Origin: Alphaproteobacteria bacterium
Lineage (GTDB): Bacteria; Pseudomonadota; Alphaproteobacteria; Micropepsales; Micropepsaceae
Assembly: GCA_017983635.1 (NCBI GenBank)
Contig: JAGOBA010000007.1
Location: forward strand, 62,001 to 126,000
Direction of reading: 5' to 3'
DNA length: 64,000 bases
Below the pieces are notes generated by a model, which made no database searches, was not told where the DNA came from, and worked only from the letters and a program-made list of their open reading frames with translations. Position 1 is the stretch's first letter, and every line of letters begins with the position of its first letter. The translations under genes and the position numbers were made by a program. Below, one piece after another: positions 17,127 to 25,275 of this stretch.

Positions 17127-17738
17127 TTAGGCGTTGATGCGGCGACGCGCTATGCCAAACGCGAGCAGCAGCGCCATGGCTACAAGCCAAAGCGTCATCG
17201 GCTCCGGTACCTGAGCGCCAACCGTCGCGGTAAAGGTCGCGTCCGAAAGGCCCTCATTAAAGAACAAGGTTCCGCCGTCGGTGAGTACCGGGCTTAAACC
17301 CCACTGCAGAAGTAGGCCAGTTCCCAAAATCGGTCCGATCGAGGACGTCATGTCCCACGCTGCAAGCGCCGGTCCGTTGAACAAATCGCTACCCAACACG
17401 CCGGCACGAGAGAACCCTACAATAGTCGCGGCAGCGAAGAACCTGGTCGGTGTCGTGAAGTTGAACGTCCCAACGCCCGCGATGGTGATGCTCGCACTGA
17501 GATTGTCGTTGAAGAGACACGAGCCGCCGCACGATTGAACGTTGGCCGTATCGCCAGTCGCGGTAATCGTGAACGCAACCGGCGCAAGAGCGCCGAAGCT
17601 CACCTGATCAAGCGTGCCCGACCCCGAACCCGTGTGAACATACGTAATCGGCGTAGCGCTCGCGCTCGCCGCCGCCCCTAAAATCGCCACCGCAGCGAGC
17701 GCCGCAGCGGTCAACGCGTTTCGCATCGACGTGATCAT
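17127..17738 (-). CDS. PEP-CTERM sorting domain-containing protein 6
   Basis: A 203-aa exported protein: signal peptide MITSMRNALTAAALAAVAIL then GAAASASA, a Gly/Thr-rich ectodomain with one CGGSC pair, and the tail VPEPMTLWLVAMALLLAFGI then ARRRINA. The tail differs from the LLSLLGFG type of the others but keeps PEP, hydrophobic helix and Arg cluster. GAAGGA 8 nt upstream supports the ATG at 17738 over the in-frame ATG at 17777. The gene converges with the YbjN-like gene; no clear terminator is seen between them. Confidence 0.87.
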   Translation of the reverse strand: MITSMRNALTAAALAAVAILGAAASASATPITYVHTGSGSGTLDQVSFGALAPVAFTITATGDTANVQSCGGSCLFNDNLSASITIAGVGTFNFTTPTRFFAAATIVGFSRAGVLGSDLFNGPALAAWDMTSSIGPILGTGLLLQWGLSPVLTDGGTLFFNEGLSDATFTATVGAQVPEPMTLWLVAMALLLAFGIARRRINA

Positions 17739-17808
17739 CAGACATATCCTTCGTTGGAGCCCAGTCGAATCGTTCATCTCGATCTTGAGCGCACCAACGC
17801 GGACTGTC

Positions 17809-17826
17809 GTGTAAAGAGTTCCGACA
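17809..17826 (-). promoter_or_regulatory. PEP-CTERM upstream box, copy 6
   Basis: Exact reverse-strand copy of TGTCGGAACTCTTTACAC, 70 nt upstream of the start at 17738. Confidence 0.85.
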
Positions 17827-17875
17827 CATTGGCTGGCCAGCCAACGCCTTAGACAACGCTACGGCTTGAAAACGT

Positions 17876-17950
17876 TGGTGAGCCCAGATGGGATCGAACC
17901 ATCGACCCTCTGATTAAAAGTCAGATGCTCTACCGCTGAGCTATGGGCCC
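17876..17950 (-). tRNA. tRNA-Lys (anticodon TTT)
   Basis: Reads on the minus strand GGGCCCA TAGCTCAGCGGTAGAGCA, anticodon arm TCTGACTTTTAATCAGA with TTT in the loop, T arm GATGGTTCGATCCCATC, and acceptor TGGGCTC, giving a complete cloverleaf. A genomically encoded CCA follows the discriminator A. Confidence 0.95.
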
Positions 17951-18058
17951 CACCGACGGGCTTTGGCCCGCGAAAGAGCGCGGAACCTACGGATGTGGGG
18001 GGCCTGGGTCAACCCGGCTTCGCAGGGCCTCCGCCGCGCACATCCAACAGCCTGGGAC

Positions 18059-18565
18059 TTAGCCGCGCGGCATTTTGTAGTACCGCAGCGGGCGGTCGTA
18101 GAGGAAACGTGTGTCTTGGTAGGTGAAACCCACCTTCTCGGCCACGCGGCGTGACGCGGTATTGTCGGGGCGAAGGTAGCAGTCGAGCGACGCGAGCTTC
18201 GAATGGGCGAACGTGAAGTCGATTGAGGCCTTCGCGGCTTCGGCGGCGTAGCCCCTGCCCCACGCGTCTTTGATGGTCGACCAGGCGATTTCGATGCGAC
18301 CCGTCTCGGGTGTCGTCATCGCGCCGACGCGGGCGACGAAGCGGTCGCTGGGCTTCTCCAGCACCGCGAACATGCCGTAGCCACGCTCGCGCCAGATCTG
18401 TTCGTGGACCTTCGTGCGCTCTTCGAGCTGCGCACGTGTCGGCGGACCGGTGAGGAACAGCCAGTCCGCCACGTCGGGATCGTGGAACAGCTTGAACAGA
18501 TCGTCGTTCCAGCGCGCGGCGAGCGGCACGAGTTTAAGGCGCGCCGTCTCGACGCAAACCGTCAT
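18059..18565 (-). CDS. GNAT family N-acetyltransferase (RimJ/RimL type)
   Basis: A 168-aa acetyltransferase. TARLKLVPLAARWNDDLFKL at the N-terminus, GRIEIAWSTIKDAWGRGYAA (acetyl-CoA-binding motif A) in the middle, and NTASRRVAEKVGFTYQDTRF near the end are the standard RimJ/RimL signatures. It starts 1 nt beyond the glyA stop on the same strand, so it is almost certainly cotranscribed with glyA and shares the ZTP riboswitch. The substrate (ribosomal protein, small molecule or antibiotic) cannot be inferred. Confidence 0.87.
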   Translation of the reverse strand: MTVCVETARLKLVPLAARWNDDLFKLFHDPDVADWLFLTGPPTRAQLEERTKVHEQIWRERGYGMFAVLEKPSDRFVARVGAMTTPETGRIEIAWSTIKDAWGRGYAAEAAKASIDFTFAHSKLASLDCYLRPDNTASRRVAEKVGFTYQDTRFLYDRPLRYYKMPRG

Positions 18566-18566
18566 G

Positions 18567-19832
18567 TCAGAGCCCCGGTACCGGGAAGCGGGAACAAAGG
18601 ACTCTTGTTTCCTGGCGCAGTCCTTCGAGGCGCTTGGGGTCGCCGTGGTTTTTCATCGCTTCGATCATGATGCGGGCGATTTGTTTCATTTCGCCTTCCT
18701 TCATGCCGCGCGTGGTCGCGGCCGGCGTTCCCAGACGCACGCCCGACGGGCGCAGCGGCGGGTTCGGATCGTCGGGGATCACTTGCTTGTTCGTCGTGAT
18801 CCCGGCGTGGTCGAGCGCCTTCTCCGCGATCGAACCGTTGATGTCGAAGCTCTTCACCACGTCGATCACGAGTAAATGGTTGTCGGTACCGCCGGTCACC
18901 AGATACGCGCCGGCATTCGCGAGCTCGGTTGCGAGCGCCTTCGCATTCTTGAGGACCTGCGCGGCGTAGGCTTTGAACGCGGGTTGCGCGGCGAGTTTCA
19001 GCGTCACCGCGGTCGCCGCGACCTGGTTCATGTGCGGCCCGCCTTGTAGGCCCGGGAACACCGATTGGTCGATGCCCTTCGCATGTTCCTTCTTGCAGAC
19101 GATCAGGCCGCCGCGCGGACCGCGCAGCGACTTATGCGTCGTCGTGGTCAAGAAGTCGAAGCCCGCATCCATCGGGTTGCGCATCGCGCCGCCCGCGATC
19201 AAGCCGCCGATATGGCTGACGTCGGCCATGGTGAGCGCGCCGACTTCATCGGCCACTTGCTTGAACAGCTTGTAATCGTAGTCGCGCGGGTAGGACGAGT
19301 AACCGCAAACGACGAGCTTGGGCTTTTCCTTGCGCGCGACATCGCGCAGATGGTCGAAGTCGATCTCGCCGTTCTCTGGGTTCGTCTTGTAGCGGACGAA
19401 GTTATAGATCTTGCCCATGTGCGAGACCGGCGCGCCGTGGGTCAGATGCCCACCGTGGCTGAGATCCATGGCCAGGATCGTCGAACCCGGCGGGATAAAG
19501 CCCAGGTAGACCGCCTGGTTCATCGGCGAGCCGGAGAGCGGTTGCACGTTCGCATGCTCCGCGCGAAAGATCGCCTTTGCCCGGTCGCGCGCGAGGTTCT
19601 CCATCACGTCGACGAATTCGGTGCCACCGTAATAGCGCCGGCCCGGCACGCCTTCTGCGTATTTGTTCGTGAACGCAGAGCCAAGTGCCGCATAGACCTC
19701 CGGGTAGGTGTAGTTCTCCGACGGGATCATCTCCACGCCTTCGCGCTGGCGACGCTCTTCCCCGATCAGCGTTTCGTAGATCTCGGGGTCGGTGGCCTTG
19801 AGGGCGGCGCGGTAGTCGTTCATGGACGTCAT
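18567..19832 (-). CDS. glyA: serine hydroxymethyltransferase
   Basis: A 421-aa PLP enzyme interconverting serine and glycine with tetrahydrofolate, the main one-carbon source. SENYTYPEVYAALGSAFTNK and GVPGRRYYGGTEFVD are the substrate- and PLP-binding signatures; the PLP lysine is K234 in TTTTHKSLRGPRGG. Length is standard. AAGGAG 8 nt before the ATG at 19832 supports the start. It is preceded by a ZTP riboswitch, so expression probably responds to folate/one-carbon stress through ZMP/ZTP. The sequence (GLIVCKKEHAKGIDQSVFPG) is of a more divergent GlyA type than the E. coli enzyme. Confidence 0.95.
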   Translation of the reverse strand: MTSMNDYRAALKATDPEIYETLIGEERRQREGVEMIPSENYTYPEVYAALGSAFTNKYAEGVPGRRYYGGTEFVDVMENLARDRAKAIFRAEHANVQPLSGSPMNQAVYLGFIPPGSTILAMDLSHGGHLTHGAPVSHMGKIYNFVRYKTNPENGEIDFDHLRDVARKEKPKLVVCGYSSYPRDYDYKLFKQVADEVGALTMADVSHIGGLIAGGAMRNPMDAGFDFLTTTTHKSLRGPRGGLIVCKKEHAKGIDQSVFPGLQGGPHMNQVAATAVTLKLAAQPAFKAYAAQVLKNAKALATELANAGAYLVTGGTDNHLLVIDVVKSFDINGSIAEKALDHAGITTNKQVIPDDPNPPLRPSGVRLGTPAATTRGMKEGEMKQIARIMIEAMKNHGDPKRLEGLRQETRVLCSRFPVPGL

Positions 19833-19863
19833 GGGCTCGTCTCCTTCAGTTGCGGTTGACGCA

Positions 19864-19950
19864 AGCGGACGGCCCAGGCGCGCGGCACTCCCAAAACCCC
19901 ACTCCTCACGCTTCCCCGTGGTCGAAACCCACGCTGACGCCAGTTACGTG
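19864..19950 (-). promoter_or_regulatory. ZTP (pfl) riboswitch upstream of glyA
   Basis: On the minus strand the leader reads ACGTAACTGGCG, GCGTGGGTTTCGACCACG joined to GGGAAGCG, a linker, then CCGCGCGCCTGGGCCG. These match the conserved ZTP-aptamer blocks (ACTGGCG; GTGG...CCAC-GGGGA-GCG; GCCTGGGC) in correct order. glyA is a classic gene under this riboswitch, which senses the purine intermediate ZMP/ZTP when 10-formyl-tetrahydrofolate is short. The aptamer ends about 30 nt before the start codon, which suggests control of translation initiation or of a short terminator; no clear T-run terminator is visible. Confidence 0.82.
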
Positions 19951-20091
19951 AAAAGGGCTTGCAGACGGCTTTGGCAGGAGAAGTGGTCGCGCGGCGGGGG
20001 GCGGAAAGTCAAGGGGACGAACCGCAGCATTATCCCGCGCGCGGCGCCAAAATAGGCGCGGTCAGGCAAGGTTTGTTGTAGACAACAGGCG

Positions 20092-20889
20092 TCAATCTGA
20101 AGGCGCCACTCGGCGCTTCAGCCACAGCGTTGTCGCGATCGCCATTGCGACGACGGCCAAGCGCAAGCCGTTGCCGAACCAGCCGCCAATCGCGTTCTCG
20201 CCCAGATCGTACATCAGCCAGACGCCATTCAGTCCGGAATGGAGGAAGACCGGCGGCCAAAGGTTGAAGCCCCAGCGCACATAGAGCCATCCGAAAAGTA
20301 TGCCCCCGGCCCCTGTGATACCGATAATGCCGGCGACTTCTTGCCAATCGCCACCCTGCCAGACATGCGCGGCGCCAAAAAAAACCGCTGGCCACAAGCA
20401 CGCAGGAATGAACGGCCAACCGCACAGGCGCATCAGAACGCCGACGGCAAGGCCCCGAAATGCTACCTCCTCGAAGAACGGCCCGCCAAACGTTTTCCAT
20501 GCGAGGTCGGATGCGGTCACGCCGGTCGCGAGCGGAACCAGAGAGGCGCTTACCGCAATCGCGGGGCCTATGGTCAGGATTGCGAACACCGCGGGTAGGC
20601 CGATGGGCGCAAAGACGCCCGACAAATGCGCAAGCGCGGCACCAGAGGCACCAGCCAGCCGAAGCAGAATGAGCATCACCGCAAGGTCCACGAGCGTGAT
20701 CATCACGGCGCGGCCGTAAGGGATGCCCCGCATCGGTTCGAAGTCGAACAACGGCCGCAGCAACGGGCCGCTCTGTGTGGCGAACGCGAGGGCGAGTGAG
20801 ACCGCGAGCGCGAGGGCTATCGCTTGGCCCGCCCCAACCCTCGCAACGCCGCCGTTTTCCATAGCCGTTTCAGGCGAATGTGTGTCCAT
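20092..20889 (-). CDS. CPBP family intramembrane metalloprotease
   Basis: A 265-aa multi-pass membrane protein with all three CAAX-protease/bacteriocin-processing motifs: FEEVAFRGLAVG (EExxxR), FGAAHVWQG (FxxxH) and FLHSGLNGVWL (HxxxN). Around seven hydrophobic segments are visible. Members cleave prenylated or peptide substrates in the membrane, or give bacteriocin immunity; the substrate here is unknown. It diverges from the AraC-type regulator with only about 50 nt between the starts, so that regulator may control it (inference). Confidence 0.87.
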   Translation of the reverse strand: MDTHSPETAMENGGVARVGAGQAIALALAVSLALAFATQSGPLLRPLFDFEPMRGIPYGRAVMITLVDLAVMLILLRLAGASGAALAHLSGVFAPIGLPAVFAILTIGPAIAVSASLVPLATGVTASDLAWKTFGGPFFEEVAFRGLAVGVLMRLCGWPFIPACLWPAVFFGAAHVWQGGDWQEVAGIIGITGAGGILFGWLYVRWGFNLWPPVFLHSGLNGVWLMYDLGENAIGGWFGNGLRLAVVAMAIATTLWLKRRVAPSD

Positions 20890-20938
20890 AAACTCAACGC
20901 TAGACTATGCACGCTCGAACGTATTGAAGAATTCGGAC

Positions 20939-21811
20939 ATGACGAAAGACCGGCAAGAAGGCGACTTTGGCGGCGCGCGCGAGGGCGTACTCCGGCGCCT
21001 GCCACCGCCCGGCGACCTCGCGCCGTGGGTCTTTGGCTTTGTCCAACGCGACGATACCAGCGGTGGGCGCGTTGTAGTCGTGCTGCCGGAGACGCGCGCG
21101 TCGATCCAAGTGATGATCGGCGACGATTATTGGTTGCGCGAGCAAGCGCGTGAGACGTGGCAGGCGGCACCTCGGGTGGGCTTTTGGGGGCCGCGGTACA
21201 ATTGGGCCTATGGGTTTGCGGCGCGCCGGATCAAAGTCTTCGCCGTGGGGTTCACGCCGGATGGCGCCAAAGCGCTCACCGGGCTTGGCGCGACAGGCTT
21301 GCTTGACACCGTTCATCCCGCCGAGCGCGTTTCCCGGATCGACTTCTCCGTTGCATTCGGCGAAACGTTCGAGGCTTGGGTGGCGCGGATGACGCGGGCG
21401 CTGCGGGAACACGTTCACGGCATTAACAGGGACGGCATCAACTGGGATGCCGCGCTGCATGTGCTGGCGACGTCGGCGGGTGGTGCCATTCGCGATGCTG
21501 CGGCACCGACCAGGCTGTCCGAACGTCAGTTTCGACGGCTGTTTCGCGAGCGTTATGGCGTGGCACCGAAGCAGTATCAGCGCGTGCTGCGCGTCGACCG
21601 GCTGCTGCGGCAGTTGCATCCGGCGCCTTGGGAGGCCGACGCGTTAATCAACGATCCCATCGCCTTCGCCGATCAGCCGCATGTGATCCGCGAGTTCAAG
21701 GCGATGACGGGAATGACGCCCGCGGACTATGTGCGGCGCAAGGCGGCGGAGAATGATCGGGTGGTCCGCTCGGTCGCGGCAACCGGCGTCGCGCCGCCGA
21801 ACATCGCCTGA
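20939..21811 (+). CDS. AraC family transcriptional regulator
   Basis: A 290-aa regulator. The C-terminal double helix-turn-helix is clear: RLSERQFRRLFRERYGVAPK, YQRVLRVDRLLRQL, then FADQPHVIREFKAMTGMTPA with DYVRRK. The N-terminal part has a DUF6597-like sensor feel (RRLPPPGDLAPWVFGFVQRD...) with an RIKVFAVGFTPDGAKALTGL segment typical of this subgroup. The start was set at 20939 because the frame upstream overlaps the divergent CPBP gene and is not protein-like. Short divergent spacing to the CPBP protease suggests linked regulation. Confidence 0.87.
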   Translation: MTKDRQEGDFGGAREGVLRRLPPPGDLAPWVFGFVQRDDTSGGRVVVVLPETRASIQVMIGDDYWLREQARETWQAAPRVGFWGPRYNWAYGFAARRIKVFAVGFTPDGAKALTGLGATGLLDTVHPAERVSRIDFSVAFGETFEAWVARMTRALREHVHGINRDGINWDAALHVLATSAGGAIRDAAAPTRLSERQFRRLFRERYGVAPKQYQRVLRVDRLLRQLHPAPWEADALINDPIAFADQPHVIREFKAMTGMTPADYVRRKAAENDRVVRSVAATGVAPPNIA

Positions 21812-21905
21812 GCCCCTCGCCCGGACCGGCGCCTGTACTATATACCCACGCGAACGCCCCGCGATCTTGAGGGCTGAGCGCTCTCCTGGGGATCGAAACA
21901 ACGCG

Positions 21906-23165
21906 ATGGCACGTGGGTTTGAGGCGGCCGATGCTGCCGAGTGGCGGAACGGATGGCGCATTGTGCTCGGCGCCGCGGTTGGGCTCGGGACCAGCGTCGC
22001 GCTCTATCTCAACGTGGGCAGCCTGTTCGTCACGCGGGTCACGTCGGAATTCGGTTGGACACGCGGCGATCTGGGCATGGCGAGTGCGGTCGGCTTCATT
22101 GCGGGTGCAATCTCGCTCTCGGTGGTCGGGCGGCTCCTTGACCGCTTCGGATTTCGACGGGTCGTTCTGGCCTGCGTACCGGCACTTGCAGCCGTCTATC
22201 TGGTGACCAGCAGCGTGACCGGATCGTTTACTGTCTATGTCGTTCTCAATTTTCTGGCCGGCGTGTTCGGCGCCGGCACCGGGGCCATCGCCTACACGCG
22301 CCCGGTGATCGCCAACTTCGACCGGCAGCGCGGGCTAGCGCTTGGCGTGTCGGCGGCCGGCGTGTCGCTGACCGCAATGACGGCACCGCCGCTGATGACC
22401 TACGTGATCGCCGAGTTCGGCTGGCGGGCCGGCTTCCAGGCCCTGGCGGCAATCACGCTTTGCCTCGGCTTACCCCTCGCGCTTTGGCTGATCGGGCGTG
22501 CAAGAGAGCACGTCGCGCCGCAGGACGTCCGCAATGCCCTGCTGGACGCACCCGAGGTGACGCCCGAATTGCTGAAGGCGCCCAACGTGTCCCTGAATGA
22601 GGCCGTGCGCGGGCCGCGGTTCTGGCTCTTGGCACTAGCCTTGATCGCCGTGAACATACCGGGCGCGGGCGCCGTGGGCCAACTCGCGCCGATGCTCACC
22701 GACAAGGGATTGAGCGAGACCACCGCGGGGCTCTTGATGTCGCTCTATGCGGTCGGGCTGCTCGCGGGGCGGCTGTCGACCGGATTTGCGCTGGACCGCT
22801 TACCGGCGGCGAACGTGGCGCTGCTCATGACTGTGGTGCCCGCAATTGGCATGACCATGCTGCTCATTCCAGGGCCGTCTTTCGCGCTGGCCACGATCGC
22901 CGTTGTGTTGATTGGGCTGCAGCAGGGGTCGGAAGTCGATCTACTCGCCTACTTCGTCAGCCGCGGGTTCGGGTTCAAGAACTACAGCAGCATCTTTGGC
23001 GCCATCGCAACCGCAGGCGCGCTCTCAACCGCCGCCGGGCTCGTACTGTTCGGCAAAGTTCACGAACAGACGGGCAGCTACGACGTCGCGCTGATCATCG
23101 GTTCGATCTCATTCCTGATCGGCGCCGCAGCGTTCTTTGCAACACGGTGGCTGAAACCGGCCTAG
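21906..23165 (+). CDS. MFS transporter
   Basis: A 419-aa transporter with twelve predicted helices. The motif between helices 2 and 3 reads GRLLDRFGFRRVVL, equivalent to the MFS G-x3-D-R/K-G-R-R signature, and is echoed in the second half by GRLSTGFALDRLPAANVALL. The overall pattern fits the monocarboxylate/oxalate-formate antiporter-like branch. The start at 21906 was chosen over upstream frames because RNGWRIVLGAAVGLGTSVAL should be the first helix. No operon partner with an informative function is adjacent. Confidence 0.85.
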   Translation: MARGFEAADAAEWRNGWRIVLGAAVGLGTSVALYLNVGSLFVTRVTSEFGWTRGDLGMASAVGFIAGAISLSVVGRLLDRFGFRRVVLACVPALAAVYLVTSSVTGSFTVYVVLNFLAGVFGAGTGAIAYTRPVIANFDRQRGLALGVSAAGVSLTAMTAPPLMTYVIAEFGWRAGFQALAAITLCLGLPLALWLIGRAREHVAPQDVRNALLDAPEVTPELLKAPNVSLNEAVRGPRFWLLALALIAVNIPGAGAVGQLAPMLTDKGLSETTAGLLMSLYAVGLLAGRLSTGFALDRLPAANVALLMTVVPAIGMTMLLIPGPSFALATIAVVLIGLQQGSEVDLLAYFVSRGFGFKNYSSIFGAIATAGALSTAAGLVLFGKVHEQTGSYDVALIIGSISFLIGAAAFFATRWLKPA

Positions 23166-23237
23166 CCGCGGGGCGCCGACAATTGACCTTGGCGCGGCGG
23201 CATTGGACACTGCGAGCAAGCGTTGATGAGGTCGATC

Positions 23238-24140
23238 ATGAGCCGCCTTGCGATCGTAGCCGCTTGTTTGGTTCTGCTTACCGCGTGCGGGGAACCTTCC
23301 CCGCCCCAGAAAACCGAGGCACCTAAACCCCCGCCGGTCGCTGTGGCGCCGCCAATCTGGCAGCGCGTGTTGACGCCCCCGCCGCTACCGGCTTTCGACG
23401 CGCACGGCACGGTCGCGCACGCCGGCGCGAAGATTTGGCACGCGTCGATCGGCCAAGGAACGCCGGTCATTCTGTTGCACGGCGCGTTCGGGTCCGCGGA
23501 GAATTTTGGCTTTCAGATCCCAGCTCTCGTCAAAGCCGGCTATCGCGTCGTCCTCATCGAAACCCGCGGACACGGGCGCAGCACGCGCGTCGCGAACGAG
23601 CCGCTAACCTATGAGCTTCTCTCGTCGGATGTGGTCGCGGTGATGGACGCTCTGAAGTTGCCGAAAGCCTCGATCGTCGGCTGGAGCGATGGGGCGATCC
23701 AAGGCTTGGTCATCGCGATGAAGAACCCGAAGCGGCTCAACCGGCTGTTCGCCTTCGGCGCCAACATGGATCCGAGCGGCGCCCAGCCCGGCATCACGGA
23801 GAGACCGATTTTCGTCGGCATGATGGATCAGGCCGCTAAAGACTACGCCCGACTGTCGCCGACACCGGGCGACTTCGCTGCGTTCAGCGAGGCGATGTTC
23901 ACGATGCTGACGACGCAGCCGAACTACGCGGAGAAGGACCTTGCGAAGATTCGCGGGCCGCGGATCGCAATTGTGGACGGCGAAAAGGAAGAGTTCATCA
24001 AGCTCGAGCACACAAGTTTTCTCGGCAAGGCCATCCCGGGCGCCGGCCTGACAATCCTGCCCGGCGTCAGTCACTTTGCCCCCGTGCAAAAGCCCGAAGA
24101 ATTCAATGCCGCAATGTTGGCATTCCTTGGTGCACCCTAA
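23238..24140 (+). CDS. alpha/beta hydrolase lipoprotein
   Basis: A 300-aa protein with a lipoprotein signal MSRLAIVAACLVLLTAC (lipobox LLTAC), a Pro-rich linker, and an alpha/beta-hydrolase domain. VILLHGAFGSAENF holds the oxyanion HG, IVGWSDGAIQGL the nucleophile elbow (Ser in GWSDG), IAIVDGEKEEF the likely acid, and GVSHFAP the catalytic His. AGG 6 nt upstream supports ATG 23238; ATG 23226 and TTG 23223 are alternatives. It is expected to be anchored in the outer or inner membrane facing the periplasm. Substrate unknown. Confidence 0.85.
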   Translation: MSRLAIVAACLVLLTACGEPSPPQKTEAPKPPPVAVAPPIWQRVLTPPPLPAFDAHGTVAHAGAKIWHASIGQGTPVILLHGAFGSAENFGFQIPALVKAGYRVVLIETRGHGRSTRVANEPLTYELLSSDVVAVMDALKLPKASIVGWSDGAIQGLVIAMKNPKRLNRLFAFGANMDPSGAQPGITERPIFVGMMDQAAKDYARLSPTPGDFAAFSEAMFTMLTTQPNYAEKDLAKIRGPRIAIVDGEKEEFIKLEHTSFLGKAIPGAGLTILPGVSHFAPVQKPEEFNAAMLAFLGAP

Positions 24141-24157
24141 CGACCTGGAGATAGAAG

Positions 24158-24328
24158 TTGAAACGTTTGGCCATCGCTGCAGCAGCCGCCGTCGCCCTCG
24201 CAGCCCCCGCGTGGGCCGATCTGGCGCCCGAGCCCACTGATCCCACGAGCCCGCACTCTTGGGCCGCACTTCTGGCCGCAGTTGCAGCCGTCATCGGGAT
24301 ATTTGTTTGGCGCCGGCGCAAAAAGTAA
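24158..24328 (+). CDS. 56-aa exported membrane microprotein, TTG start
   Basis: The frame TTG-AAA-CGT... encodes MKRLAIAAAAAVALAAPAWA (signal peptide, AWA cleavage), a short DLAPEPTDPTSPHSW linker, and the helix AALLAAVAAVIGIFV ending in WRRRKK. GGAG lies 7 nt before the TTG. The layout (signal peptide, PEP-containing linker, helix, basic end) looks like a minimal sorting-tail protein although the PEP is too far from the helix for a standard PEP-CTERM tail. It begins 17 nt after the lipoprotein hydrolase and is probably cotranscribed. Missed by ATG-only or length-limited gene calling. Confidence 0.7.
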   Translation: MKRLAIAAAAAVALAAPAWADLAPEPTDPTSPHSWAALLAAVAAVIGIFVWRRRKK

Positions 24329-24365
24329 TCTCGGCTGAGCCTCGACCTAAGCGCAAAGACGAGGA

Positions 24366-25226
24366 CTAGAGCGCGCTCGATTTGCGGTGGATGGTACGGA
24401 TAGCGGTGACGAGCCCGCGATCGAGCGCTTGATAGAGCACGGCGGCGCGTTGCAGTTCGTCGGCGAAGGCGGAGAGGCGCTGCTTGCGGAACGGCTTCGG
24501 CACCGTCTTGAGAATCTGCGCTATTTCCTGGCCGCGCGCGAGGCCGGCGTGAATTTCAGCGGCGAGTTGGTCGTTGGCGGTCGCGGTCGAGCGCAGCTCC
24601 ATGCCTTCCGCTTGCAGCAACTTCGTCGCCTCGGCCGGGTGCAACGTCAACTTCTGACCCGGCGCCGCGATCGACTGCGCAATGAGCGCCGCGACCGACG
24701 GATCGCTCGCGTGCAACTCGTCAATGTAGAGTTGGCCGCCGGGTTTCATCGCGCCGGCAAGCGCCTTCAACACCGGTTCCGGCGACGCGTTGAAGGTCAG
24801 CGGGCGAAACGCGATCAAACTGTGATAACGCTCGGCCGGGAATGTGGGATTGGCGGCGTCCCAAGGTGCAAGCTTCAGAAGCTTGCTGCCGCCCGAATCC
24901 TTCTGCTTGAACGCCAGGACCGCCCCATCGCAATCGAAGACGTCGATATAGGCGCCGCCGTTTTCGGCCGCGACTTCGGCAACGCCGCCGATCGCGCCGC
25001 CGACCGCGCCGACGATCTGCTTCTTCGTGATCGTAAGGCCGCCCGCGCCCGTGCGCACGCTGTCCAGTTGGCCCGGACCATAACAGCCCACGCCCCACAG
25101 ATCGTGCACCACCGCCGCCCAGGATTGAAACTCGCTCTCGCCACCCTCGAGCGTGCTCCACGCGTCGGGATCATAGTCCTCCGACACCAGGATGATCGAA
25201 CGTTTGTGGGCAGCGGCTTTTGACAT
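24366..25226 (-). CDS. methyltransferase-like hypothetical protein
   Basis: A 286-aa cytosolic protein. The middle part has a class I methyltransferase-like half: YHSLIAFRPLTFNASPEPVL then KALAGAMKPGGQLYIDELHA, resembling motifs post-IV with the KPGG turn. A classical GxGxG SAM loop is replaced by a longer Gly/Ala segment (VGAVGGAIGGVAEVAAENGG), so activity is uncertain. The C-terminus (KTVPKPFRKQRLSAFADELQ) is helical. The start at 25226 (ATG) is preferred over GTG 25232. No informative neighbour. Confidence 0.55.
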   Translation of the reverse strand: MSKAAAHKRSIILVSEDYDPDAWSTLEGGESEFQSWAAVVHDLWGVGCYGPGQLDSVRTGAGGLTITKKQIVGAVGGAIGGVAEVAAENGGAYIDVFDCDGAVLAFKQKDSGGSKLLKLAPWDAANPTFPAERYHSLIAFRPLTFNASPEPVLKALAGAMKPGGQLYIDELHASDPSVAALIAQSIAAPGQKLTLHPAEATKLLQAEGMELRSTATANDQLAAEIHAGLARGQEIAQILKTVPKPFRKQRLSAFADELQRAAVLYQALDRGLVTAIRTIHRKSSAL

Positions 25227-25275
25227 CGCCACAGCTTGTCAGAGCGCGCTAAAGACCTGCTTAACCGGCGCAGAC

